A DNA stretch of 64,000 bases from an uncultured Steroidobacter sp. (lineage in GTDB: Bacteria; Pseudomonadota; Gammaproteobacteria; Steroidobacterales; Steroidobacteraceae): positions 1-64,000 of the forward strand of contig CALMII010000059.1 in NCBI GenBank assembly GCA_937864115.1. Direction: 5' to 3'. The translations under genes were made by a program, and so were the position numbers. Positions 33,511 to 42,578 of this stretch are shown here, in pieces (positions within the stretch are counted from its first letter, which is position 1; the number at the start of each line of letters is the position of its first letter). Below the pieces are notes generated by a model that saw nothing but the letters and a program-made list of their open reading frames with translations, did not search any database and was not told the DNA's origin.

Positions 33511-35223
33511 ATGGCTGAGGACACCCTCCCCCAGCAGGAACTGCCGCTGCCCTTTCCCGAACTCAGCGGCGATCTGCCGCTGCTGCCGGCGCGCATGGTC
33601 AACGAGTACCAGTATTGCCCGCGGCTCGCCTATCTCGAATGGGTGCAGGGCGAGTGGGCGGACTCGTCGGATACCGTCGAGGGTCGATACGTGCATCGCC
33701 GTGTCGACAAGGCGGGCGGCGATCTGCCCGCCACCGACGATGCATCGGACGAGAAATTCCATGCACGTTCGATCACGCTCTCCTCCAACCGGCTTGGATT
33801 GATCGCGCGCCTGGATCTCGTGGAGGCTGAAGGCAATCGCGTCACGCCGGTCGACTACAAGCGCGGCAGGCGGCCTCATGTGCAGCGCGGTGCTTACGAT
33901 CCGGAGCGAGTACAGCTATGCGTGCAGGGACTCATCCTCGAAGAGCACGGCTATCTCTGCGAAGAGGGCGTGCTGTATTTCGCTGAGAGTCGCGAGCGTG
34001 TGCGTGTCGTGTTCGATGAGGAACTGCGTGCGCTGACGAGAAACGCGATCGATGGACTTCGGCTCGTTGCAGCAGGCGGCCAGATTCCGCCGCCGCTGGA
34101 AGACAGTCCCAAGTGTCCGCGGTGTTCGCTCGTCGGCATCTGCCTGCCGGACGAAGTGCATTCCCTTCTCCGACAGGATGTCACTCCCAGACCGCTGGCT
34201 GCTACGCGTGATGCGGCATTGCCACTGTATGTCCAGGCGCGTGGTGCGAAGGTCGCGAAGAAGGGCGAAACACTGGAGATCAGTGTCGAAGACAAGCCGA
34301 TACAGAGCGTTCGTCTGGTGGATATCTCGCAGCTCGCAATCCTCGGACAGGTGTATGTGACGACGCCGACGCTGCAGGAACTGATGAGCAGGGAGATCCC
34401 GATCACCTGGCACTCTTTTGGCGGATGGTTCACGGGACACACGGTCGGCATCGGTCACAAAAATGTCGAGATACGCACGGCCCAGTATCGCGCCAGCTTC
34501 GATCCGCAAGTGTGCCTGCGTCTGGCCAAAGGCCTGGTCGCAGCAAAGATTCAGAATCAGAAGACCCTGCTGCGCCGGAACTGGAAAGACGGATCAGCCC
34601 CGGACGTGATCATCGACGGATTCCAGGCGGATCTGCGCGGAGTCCAGCGCGCCCAGAACCTGGGCGAACTGCTCGGCACGGAGGGTCAGGCAGCCGCCCG
34701 CTACTTCGGAAATTTCTCGCAGATGATCAGCCGCGGTGACGACGACTCGCTGCGCTTCGATTTCGAAAAGCGCAATCGTCGCCCGCCGACAGACCCGGTC
34801 AACGCGCTGTTGTCGTATGGGTACTCATTGCTCGTGCGCGCGTGGACGATTGCCCTGACGGCCGTGGGTTTCGATGCCTATCGAGGCTTCTATCATCAGC
34901 CGCGCTACGGGCGTCCCGCGCTGGCGCTGGACATGATGGAGCCCTTCCGACCGCTGATTGCAGACTCGAGTGTGATCCAGGCGATCAACAACGGGGAGGT
35001 TCGCCCGTCGGATTTCATCAGCGTCGCCGGCAGCGTTGCGCTGACAGAAGATGGTCGCAAGCGGTTCATCGCCACGTTCGAACGTCGGATGGGCCAGGAG
35101 ATTACGCATCCACTGTTCGGATACAGGGTGAGCTATCGCAGATTGCTGGAATTGCAGGCACGCCTGCTGAGCCGGCATCTGCTCGGGGAGATACCCGAAT
35201 ATCCCAACTTCACGACGCGCTGA
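33511..35223 (+). CDS. cas4-cas1: Cas4-Cas1 fusion (spacer acquisition)
   Basis: A 570-aa fusion typical of type I-G. Cas4 part (about 1-220): first Cys in YCPRLAYLEW, nuclease VTPVDYKRG with the catalytic Asp/Lys, and the Fe-S Cys cluster CPRCSLVGIC. Cas1 part (about 225-570): ITWHSFGGWFTGHTVG, LLGTEGQAAARYFGNF (Glu), DPVNALLSYGYSLL, GFYHQPRYGRPALALDMMEPFRP with His and Asp metal ligands. Cas4 trims prespacers to the PAM and Cas1 integrates them. The gene is followed by cas2 after one base. It is separated from the interference genes by the accessory block and toxin-antitoxin pair. Confidence 0.95.
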   Translation: MAEDTLPQQELPLPFPELSGDLPLLPARMVNEYQYCPRLAYLEWVQGEWADSSDTVEGRYVHRRVDKAGGDLPATDDASDEKFHARSITLSSNRLGLIARLDLVEAEGNRVTPVDYKRGRRPHVQRGAYDPERVQLCVQGLILEEHGYLCEEGVLYFAESRERVRVVFDEELRALTRNAIDGLRLVAAGGQIPPPLEDSPKCPRCSLVGICLPDEVHSLLRQDVTPRPLAATRDAALPLYVQARGAKVAKKGETLEISVEDKPIQSVRLVDISQLAILGQVYVTTPTLQELMSREIPITWHSFGGWFTGHTVGIGHKNVEIRTAQYRASFDPQVCLRLAKGLVAAKIQNQKTLLRRNWKDGSAPDVIIDGFQADLRGVQRAQNLGELLGTEGQAAARYFGNFSQMISRGDDDSLRFDFEKRNRRPPTDPVNALLSYGYSLLVRAWTIALTAVGFDAYRGFYHQPRYGRPALALDMMEPFRPLIADSSVIQAINNGEVRPSDFISVAGSVALTEDGRKRFIATFERRMGQEITHPLFGYRVSYRRLLELQARLLSRHLLGEIPEYPNFTTR

Positions 35224-35224
35224 T

Positions 35225-35518
35225 ATGAAGGAAGAGCACCTTTACGTCGTCACCTACGACATCGCCGACCAGAAGCGCTGGCGGCGGGTATTCAATGTCA
35301 TGAACGGCTATGGTGAATGGTTGCAGCTGTCCGTCTTCCAGTGTCGGATGAGCAGGCAACGACATGCAGAACTCGTGGCCCTGCTCGACGGCGTCATTCA
35401 TCACGGCGAGGATCACATCCTGTTCGTCGATGTTGGGCCCGCTGATCGTGTGGTCCCGAGGGTGGTAAGCTTGGGCAAGGATTTCGAGCCCGTCACTCGC
35501 GAACCGGTCATCATCTGA
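35225..35518 (+). CDS. cas2: Cas2 (adaptation complex subunit)
   Basis: A 97-aa ferredoxin-fold protein with the typical YVVTYDIADQKRWRRVF opening, EWLQLSVFQCRM and a DHILFVDVGP strand. It dimerises and bridges Cas1 dimers during spacer integration. It begins one base after the cas4-cas1 stop. The leader and array follow directly. Confidence 0.95.
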   Translation: MKEEHLYVVTYDIADQKRWRRVFNVMNGYGEWLQLSVFQCRMSRQRHAELVALLDGVIHHGEDHILFVDVGPADRVVPRVVSLGKDFEPVTREPVII

Positions 35519-35720
35519 TTCTCGCCGCCTTCCGCGAGAGCTCCGGTGATGCCGAAAATCCCGGGGAGCGCTCGCAAGTCCCAGCTCTTTGAAAATTCGG
35601 AATTTGTTTCCATTTCAAGTTGATTCCCATTGATCGTGTTCTCCATGATCTCGGCCACCTATCGCAGCGCTCGCAGACGGTTCGAAAATACGAACTCGTT
35701 CGCGGGGTTGGGAGTGGACG
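35519..35720 (+). promoter_or_regulatory. CRISPR leader
   Basis: The 202 bases between cas2 and the first repeat, with a relatively A+T-rich middle (TTTGAAAATTCGGAATTTG, TTTCCATTTCAAGTTGATTC) that contrasts with the G+C-rich surroundings. It contains the dyad TTCG-aaaa-TACGAA near 35691. Repeats are most uniform on this side and degenerate at the far end, so transcription and new-spacer insertion start here. Confidence 0.85.
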
Positions 35721-38428
35721 GATTCCGCAGCGATCACGCTGCGGCCTCATTGAAGCCAACGCTGTCTAAGACGATCAAGTTGAACAAGGCGGATTCCGCA
35801 GCGATCACGCTGCGGCCTCATTGAAGCACACTTTAACACTTTAACCTCTACCCAGGATCATCGATTCCGCAGCGATCACGCTGCGGCCTCATTGAAGCGG
35901 CATGACGGACACCTGCCCCAACTGATATTTCTTGGATTCCGCAGCGATCACGCTGCGGCCTCATTGAAGCTCGGCGACCGCATCACGCCAACCGGCCGGC
36001 CCCGGGATTCCGCAGCGATCACGCTGCGGCCTCATTGAAGCGGCGGGCGTGCGCTGGATGCGGTGACGGGCGCGTAGATTCCGCAGCGATCACGCTGCGG
36101 CCTCATTGAAGCGAGCAGAAGCGCGAAGCGCACACGCAGAACCGCCTGGATTCCGCAGCGATCACGCTGCGGCCTCATTGAAGCGACGTCTCGATGATCT
36201 TGCCGTGCCGCGGGTGTCGGATTCCGCAGCGATCACGCTGCGGCCTCATTGAAGCCACGCGGACCACGGCAACCTCGCGTCCGCCGGCAAGGATTCCGCA
36301 GCGATCACGCTGCGGCCTCATTGAAGCGCTGATGCGCTCAGTGCCGATGGGCTTCCAGAGTGATTCCGCAGCGATCACGCTGCGGCCTCATTGAAGCTCC
36401 GTCGCCTCCGCCGCCTGATCCGTGCTCTTCTTGATTCCGCAGCGATCACGCTGCGGCCTCATTGAAGCCCGTTGTTGAAGTTGACGTTCCACGCGTAGTC
36501 CGAGGATTCCGCAGCGATCACGCTGCGGCCTCATTGAAGCGACAGCTACTCGAATCGGGTCGGCAAGGGCACGCATGGATTCCGCAGCGATCACGCTGCG
36601 GCCTCATTGAAGCAGATCCCAGATGAGCTTCGTTTCCTCATCCAGGACGATTCCGCAGCGATCACGCTGCGGCCTCATTGAAGCAGCTTCGCGGCGCGTT
36701 CAAACACAACCCGCAGCGACGATTCCGCAGCGATCACGCTGCGGCCTCATTGAAGCGTCGTGAATCCGCCCGATGAGGCGATCGTCACGCAGAGATTCCG
36801 CAGCGATCACGCTGCGGCCTCATTGAAGCATAGTTCGCCGCGCGTCATACCTAAGGCGTCACACAGAGATTCCGCAGCGATCACGCTGCGGCCTCATTGA
36901 AGCGCGTCACGCACATCCACGGCCCCGATCACACGCCGGATTCCGCAGCGATCACGCTGCGGCCTCATTGAAGCTGCACCGTGCGCTCGTCGAGATTCGT
37001 CTGCCAGCAGATCGATTCCGCAGCGATCACGCTGCGGCCTCATTGAAGCTTCCACGGCCCAGCCATCCGCCGCCATTCTTTCGCGGATTCCGCAGCGATC
37101 ACGCTGCGGCCTCATTGAAGCACGCTGATCGACCACGGCCGCGTGATCGAGAACCTGGGATTCCGCAGCGATCACGCTGCGGCCTCATTGAAGCCGCTGA
37201 ACAATCGGCGGATGCGCGGGCTGACGCCAGGATTCCGCAGCGATCACGCTGCGGCCTCATTGAAGCCAGACACGATCGTCTGCATCTGACGCACGCGCAG
37301 CGGGGATTCCGCAGCGATCACGCTGCGGCCTCATTGAAGCGCCGGTCACGCGCTCGATGTGATCGCCGATCGGCTGCAGATTCCGCAGCGATCACGCTGC
37401 GGCCTCATTGAAGCGCGGTACATCGCGAAGAACTCTGGCGCCACCTTCGCCGATTCCGCAGCGATCACGCTGCGGCCTCATTGAAGCACCTGCAATGAAC
37501 CGGGGTTGACTTTTGGACGTACTGGATTCCGCAGCGATCACGCTGCGGCCTCATTGAAGCGCCGCTTCGGTCTTGACTTTCGCGAGCTCCCCGCGCAGAT
37601 TCCGCAGCGATCACGCTGCGGCCTCATTGAAGCCCTCTTGGTAGAACTGAGCCTCGATGCTGACCTTGGATTCCGCAGCGATCACGCTGCGGCCTCATTG
37701 AAGCGTCAGCCTGCCCGAAACTGACGGAGCCGTCAACTACGATTCCGCAGCGATCACGCTGCGGCCTCATTGAAGCCTCGGTGCTCGCGGCGAGACGTTC
37801 GTTGCGAAATTCGATTCCGCAGCGATCACGCTGCGGCCTCATTGAAGCTACGCAGCCACGGAAAGCGGCGATGTTTCTGTGTAGATTCCGCAGCGATCAC
37901 GCTGCGGCCTCATTGAAGCATCGGTAGTACTTAGGTACTAAGGAACCAAGGGCTGGATTCCGCAGCGATCACGCTGCGGCCTCATTGAAGGACACAGGAG
38001 ATTTTCATCAATTCCCAATCAACTGCTGATTCCGCAGCGATCACGCTGCGGCCTCATTGAAGGAAAACGGTGTCGGGGGCGGTTGCGGCGAAGGCATCGG
38101 ATTCCGCAGCGATCACGCTGCGGCCTCATTGAAGGCTTGAAGGTCATGGGTTCACCTCGAAGTACGCGCGGATTCCGCAGCGATCACGCTGCGGCCTCAT
38201 TGAAGGGAGCGGGAAAAAATCCATCGCGCATTCGACGATGACGAGGGATTCCGCAGCGATCACGCTGCGGCCTCATTGAAGGCAACAGGCGCCGCGTGGC
38301 TGGCGTGGCTTGATTCGCGGATTCCGCAGCGATCACGCTGCGGCCTCATTGAAGGATCCAGATTGATGATGATCCGATCATGCCCCGCGGCCGATTCCGC
38401 AGCGATCACGCTGCGGCCTCACTGCCAA
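35721..38428 (+). CRISPR. CRISPR array, 38 repeats and 37 spacers
   Basis: Thirty-six-base repeats begin GATTCCGCAGCGATCACG and end CGGCCTCATTGAAGC. Start-to-start distance is 70-76 bases, so spacers are 34-40 bases. Each repeat holds a perfect 8-bp stem, CCGCAGCG-ATCA-CGCTGCGG, and the 3' ATTGAAGC typical of a 5' handle. Repeats 1-31 end in C. Repeats 32-37 (from 37956) end in G. The last repeat (38393 on) matches only its first 29 bases and then degenerates. This places the old end distal to cas2. No duplicated spacers were seen by eye. Confidence 0.97.
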
Positions 38429-38429
38429 A

Positions 38430-38699
38430 TCAGTTCAGACTCCCAACGTCATTCTTCGACAGGCTGGTCGTCAGTCGGCCATCGACCATGGACAGCGTCG
38501 CGACGGGGACCGTCGCCATCTTGCCCTTGATGATGAGCTGTGCGGAGCCGTCGCCGGCGACGCGATAGACCGGTCCGAGACGGACGCCGTCCGCCGAAAC
38601 CAGTATGGTGCCGGCTTTTGCGAGATCGCTTGCCATGGCCCCTGCCACGGGCAGCGCGACGGATGCGGCGATCGCCAGAATCGAGAAGAACTTGTTCAC
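38430..38699 (-). CDS. Small secreted protein of unknown function (89 aa)
   Basis: An 89-aa protein with signal peptide (FFSILAIAASVALPVAG, cleavage near AMA/S) and a short beta-rich mature part, VSADGVRLGPVYRVAGDG and TVPVATLSMVDGRLTTSLS, like small PRC-barrel-type secreted proteins. The start is a GTG at 38699 with AGGGGAAA upstream; a longer ATG start at 38738 would bury the signal peptide. It converges on the degenerate end of the CRISPR array, 8 bases away. Function unknown. Confidence 0.75.
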   Translation of the reverse strand: MNKFFSILAIAASVALPVAGAMASDLAKAGTILVSADGVRLGPVYRVAGDGSAQLIIKGKMATVPVATLSMVDGRLTTSLSKNDVGSLN

Positions 38700-38942
38700 G
38701 ATCAATTTCCCCTGAGCAGTTGCCGATGATGTCGTCACTCGTGCGAGGCCGATGGCAAGGGCTCGTGCATCGGCTTCCGGGAGCGTTGATGAATCTACTT
38801 AGTCATCGGAATTCTGCTGGGCGACTTGAATCGTCGTGCGTGACGAGCCGCGCACTTCATCGCCAGGCGGAAGGTATTGCGTCACGGTCTGGCGTGAGCT
38901 GCATTGCACGATCGGCGGCATGACATATGCGGAACAGCAGGA

Positions 38943-41144
38943 TCATCGCGCCTGACGTTCCCGGCGTCCGGCTGCAACCACCGACAGATACTGCAGCACG
39001 GCCGACACGTCGGCCGGTTTGACCAGGTGCAGATCGAAGCCCGCCTGCGAGGCCCGTTCGCGATCGGATTGTTTGCCGTAGCCCGTCAGTGCAACCAGCG
39101 CGAGCGCGTCGCGGGAATGATCCTGACGCAGGCGACGCGCGACTTCGTAACCGTCGATCCGCGGCAGGCCGATGTCGAGGAATACGACGTGCGGTTGCAC
39201 GCTGCGCACCGCATCGAGTGCGGCCTCGCCGTCATAGGCGAGCGAGACGGCATAGCCGTGACCGCCGAGCAGCAACGCCAGTCCCCTGGCGGCGTCGGCA
39301 TTGTCGTCGACGACGAGGATGCGCAGGGTGGGCGCGGGCGCATCCTGCGATTCGGTCGTGAGCTCCGCTGCGGCGTCGGCGTCGTCCTGCAGGACCGGCA
39401 GTCGCACGATGAACTCGCTGCCTTCGCCGACGATGCTGCGTGCGTGCACCGTGCCGTCATGCATCGTGACGAGCCGCTGCACCAGCGACAGGCCGATGCC
39501 GAGACCGCCCTGCGAACGGTCCAGCGAGCGCTGCGATTGCGTGAACAGCTCGAAAATGTGCGGCATCAGGTCCGGTTCGATACCGATGCCGTTGTCGACG
39601 ACGCGCAGCACGGCGTGCGAGCCGTCGCACTCGGCGAGCAGCTGGATCGTGCCGCCGTCGTCGGTGTACTTTGCGGCGTTGTAGAGCAGGTTGATGAGCA
39701 CCTGCTCGATGCGCGCCGCGTCCGCATGCAGCCACACTGCAGTCTCTGGTACCACGAGGCGCAACGCATGATGGTGCAGGGAAATCGTCGGTCGCACGCT
39801 TTCGACGGCGCGCTCGACGATGTCGCGCAGCGCCGCGCGCTGCTTCTGCAGCTGGATGCGTCCGGACGTGATGCGCGACACTTCGAGCAGATCGTCGACC
39901 AGTCGCGTGAGCCGCGCGGTCTGGCGATCGATGATGCCGCGCGCTTCCTGTTGCGATGGATCGGCAGTGACGTTCTGTTGCAGTACCTGTGCGGCGATGG
40001 TGATCGCCGCCAGCGGATTGCGCAGTTCGTGCGAGAGCATGGCGAGGAATTCGTCCTTGCGCTGATCCGCTTCGCGCAGCGCGTCTTCCGTGCGCTTGCG
40101 CTCGATGGCGAATGCCACCTGGCGCGCGATCAGCAGGCACAGGTCCATCTCGTCGCGCGAGAAGCCGTGCGGATCGTCGAAGTACGCCATGAACTTGCCG
40201 ATCAGCTGGCCATCCGAGACCAACGGAATGAAGGCCAGCGCGCCGATGCCTTCTGCGAGGATGCTCTCCCGCAGCGACTCGCTCATCTGCGCAGTCGCAG
40301 CATCGTCGATGTGAATCGGCGCGGGGTTGGGATCGGTGGGCCTCCACACCGAATGTCCTTCGACCGCTTCTCGATAGCTGTGGGAGAGCCCGCCCGATGC
40401 CACGAAGCGCATCGAACCGGCTTCGTCGAAGAGCAGGATCGACGCGCGATCGCATTGCAGGGCCACGACGATCGCCTGCAGTGCCGCGGCGTAGACGTCG
40501 TCCAGCGAACGCGTGCGATGCAGCAGGTCCGCCAGTTTGTAGAGAGCATCCTTCTGTCTTGCGGTTTCGCGCAGACGCAGTTCGCTCCGCGCGCGTTCGA
40601 TCAGGTCGGCCGTCTGGCGCGCCAGCACATCGAACAGGTGCAGCGGTCGATCATCGGCCAGCGGCCGGCGCCAGTGAGTCGAGATGACGCCCAGCGATTC
40701 GCCCGAGCGCGAGACCAGCGGCGTGGCCTGCATCGCGCGAATGCCTGCGGCGCGAAAGCCGTCGATTTCCCGGCAGCCGCTGGCGAAGACGCTGTCGTCG
40801 ATGTCCGCAACGAAAACGCGCGCGCCGTTGCGCATCGCGACGGCATAGGGGCCGGCGGTCTCGGGGCGCACGCAGTCCAGAAAGGACGCGGGCGACGGCG
40901 TGTGTCCCTTCCAGGCGATCAGCCGGAACTCGCCGCGCTCCGAATGGAATACCTGCAGGCTGGCCATGTCCGCCTGGGTCAGCGCCAGCGCCGTGTCGAG
41001 TATGTGTTGATAGAGGGTCTGGACGTCGCCCTCATGGATGAGTCGCGTGCTCAGTTCCTGCAGGCGGCCGGCATCGGGAAAGTCAGCTGCTGCTGCACTG
41101 TCCGCGGGAGCTGCGAAGACTTCCTGACTATCGGTCGAAATCAT
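38943..41144 (-). CDS. Hybrid histidine kinase: GAF-GAF-HisKA-HATPase-REC
   Basis: A 733-aa soluble sensor kinase. Two GAF domains (about 25-190 and 205-350) precede the H-box SHELRNPL with His near residue 372. The ATPase region shows NLLYNAAKY, DNGIGIEPD and GGLGIGLSL. The C-terminal receiver shows ILVVDDNADAARG, the phospho-Asp in VFLDIGLPRIDGYE and the conserved Lys in LVKPAD. It autophosphorylates and passes phosphate to its own receiver. No output regulator gene is adjacent, so the partner is unknown. The ligand of the GAF domains is unknown. Confidence 0.93.
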   Translation of the reverse strand: MISTDSQEVFAAPADSAAAADFPDAGRLQELSTRLIHEGDVQTLYQHILDTALALTQADMASLQVFHSERGEFRLIAWKGHTPSPASFLDCVRPETAGPYAVAMRNGARVFVADIDDSVFASGCREIDGFRAAGIRAMQATPLVSRSGESLGVISTHWRRPLADDRPLHLFDVLARQTADLIERARSELRLRETARQKDALYKLADLLHRTRSLDDVYAAALQAIVVALQCDRASILLFDEAGSMRFVASGGLSHSYREAVEGHSVWRPTDPNPAPIHIDDAATAQMSESLRESILAEGIGALAFIPLVSDGQLIGKFMAYFDDPHGFSRDEMDLCLLIARQVAFAIERKRTEDALREADQRKDEFLAMLSHELRNPLAAITIAAQVLQQNVTADPSQQEARGIIDRQTARLTRLVDDLLEVSRITSGRIQLQKQRAALRDIVERAVESVRPTISLHHHALRLVVPETAVWLHADAARIEQVLINLLYNAAKYTDDGGTIQLLAECDGSHAVLRVVDNGIGIEPDLMPHIFELFTQSQRSLDRSQGGLGIGLSLVQRLVTMHDGTVHARSIVGEGSEFIVRLPVLQDDADAAAELTTESQDAPAPTLRILVVDDNADAARGLALLLGGHGYAVSLAYDGEAALDAVRSVQPHVVFLDIGLPRIDGYEVARRLRQDHSRDALALVALTGYGKQSDRERASQAGFDLHLVKPADVSAVLQYLSVVAAGRRERQAR

Positions 41145-41282
41145 GACGACGGGGGAACGAGAAGGCGTTGCGGGTCGACCCGGCTTCGCTCCATTGAGTG
41201 GTTGTTCTCTTGAGGAACGAAGTGCGGTGGAAGTCTCGCGCGGTGTCGTGATGTTGGCAAGCGAGGTCTTGCGGGAGAAATG

Positions 41283-42506
41283 TCAGATCACCTTCCACCA
41301 CGGCGTTGCAAGTACGCGTTCTGAAATCCAGAACGTCTCCTCTCCGCCGTGCAGCAGGAGGCCGCCGAGCGCATCGGTACCGTATTCCTCCAGGAACAGA
41401 CGCAGACCTTTCGAATCGTTGTAGCCCGGATTCGTCGTGGCTTTCACCTCGATGGCGAGCAGTTTGCCGTTGCGCTCGATCAGGAAATCCACTTCATCGC
41501 CAGCAGCGGTGCGCCAGAACAGAATCGACGGGCGCGCCGTATCGAGTTCGCGCCAGGCGAGCAGGTCGGTGCATACGATGTTTTCCAGATGAGCGCCTGT
41601 CGGCTGTGCGCCTGAGAGATGCAGCGCAAGACCGGTATCGCTCCAGTAGACCTTCGGTGACTTCACCAGCCGTTTGCTGCGGTTCACCGAGTACGGCTCG
41701 AGTCTCACGAGCTGGTACGAGACTTCGAGCAGATTCAGGTAGCGTTGCACGGTCGTGCGCGGAATCCCGGTATCGCGTGCGATATCTGCTTGATTGACGA
41801 TGGCGCCGAGCCGCAGACAGACCGCCCGCATCAACCGCTGGAAGTCGACCAGGCTGTCGACGGCTGCGAGATCGCGCAGATCGCGTTCGAGATAAGTCTG
41901 CGCGTAACCCGCGAACAGTTCGGCGCGATCCGGATCAGCAGCCTGTGTCGGATTGAGCAGCGCAGGAGCTGGATAGCCGCCGCGCGATGCGAGTGTCTGC
42001 CATGCTTCTGCCGGCACCGTCTGTTCGGCGATGAGGGTCGGCCAGTCGGCGGCGGGTCGCTCGAGCAGTTCACTCCAGATGCCGCAACGCGCGAGGCCAA
42101 GTTGCTCGCGGCGTGTCATTGGCCACAGCGTCAGATAGCGGGCGCGCCCGGCGAGCGATTCTGAAACGGTATGGAGCAGCAGCAGGTTGGCTGATCCCGT
42201 GAGCAGGAAGCGACCATTGACCCGCTCGGCGTCCACGCGTTCCTTGATCGACAGCAACAGTTCCGGCACCCGCTGGACTTCATCGATCGTCACGACACCG
42301 GGGTGATTGCCCAGGAAGGTACCGGGTTCGGCGACCGCAATTTCCCGGTTCAAGGCGGTATCGAGAGTCACGTAGGGGCGGCCGGCGAACGGTTCGGCCT
42401 CGCGGACCAGCGTGCTCTTGCCGGTCTGGCGGGAGCCCGTGACGACGACCACGGGAAACAGGCCAAGGGCCTGTTCGATGCGGGAAGTCAGCGCCCGGGA
42501 CAGCAT
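41283..42506 (-). CDS. AAA+ ATPase with DUF4143 C-terminal domain
   Basis: A 407-aa protein with the AAA_14 Walker A GSRQTGKSTL, Walker B GVVTIDEVQ, sensor LLTGSANLL, a winged-helix-like region (NQADIARDTGIPRTTVQRYL) and DUF4143 with a PD-(D/E)XK-like end, AGDEVDFLIERNGKLLAIEVK. The family is common and mobile; it is suspected of DNA-related or toxin-like roles but has no settled function. Its start at 42506 is preceded by two short perfect dyads. A second, distantly related member lies at 61652. Confidence 0.9.
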   Translation of the reverse strand: MLSRALTSRIEQALGLFPVVVVTGSRQTGKSTLVREAEPFAGRPYVTLDTALNREIAVAEPGTFLGNHPGVVTIDEVQRVPELLLSIKERVDAERVNGRFLLTGSANLLLLHTVSESLAGRARYLTLWPMTRREQLGLARCGIWSELLERPAADWPTLIAEQTVPAEAWQTLASRGGYPAPALLNPTQAADPDRAELFAGYAQTYLERDLRDLAAVDSLVDFQRLMRAVCLRLGAIVNQADIARDTGIPRTTVQRYLNLLEVSYQLVRLEPYSVNRSKRLVKSPKVYWSDTGLALHLSGAQPTGAHLENIVCTDLLAWRELDTARPSILFWRTAAGDEVDFLIERNGKLLAIEVKATTNPGYNDSKGLRLFLEEYGTDALGGLLLHGGEETFWISERVLATPWWKVI

Positions 42507-42527
42507 GAAATCAATGACTTATAAAAA

Positions 42528-42565
42528 TGCCCATCAGATGGGCAAAATATGCCCATCCAATGGGC
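42528..42565. promoter_or_regulatory. Two tandem dyads upstream of the DUF4143 ATPase
   Basis: TGCCCATC-A-GATGGGCA (42528-42544) and GCCCAT-CCA-ATGGGC (42551-42565), with centres 22 bp apart (about two helical turns). They begin 22 bases upstream of the ATPase start on the reverse strand. They look like paired operator half-sites for a dimeric repressor, possibly autoregulation. Confidence 0.6.
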
Positions 42566-42578
42566 GATTTGCAAGGAC

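Noticed and set aside
36175..37842. Short ORFs running through the CRISPR array (MRPQRDRCGI or IPQRSRCGLIEA repeats)
   Set aside because: They are translations of the CRISPR repeats, not proteins.
38904..41213. 769-aa forward frame opposite the hybrid kinase
   Set aside because: Shadow; the reverse strand holds GAF, HisKA, HATPase and REC motifs.
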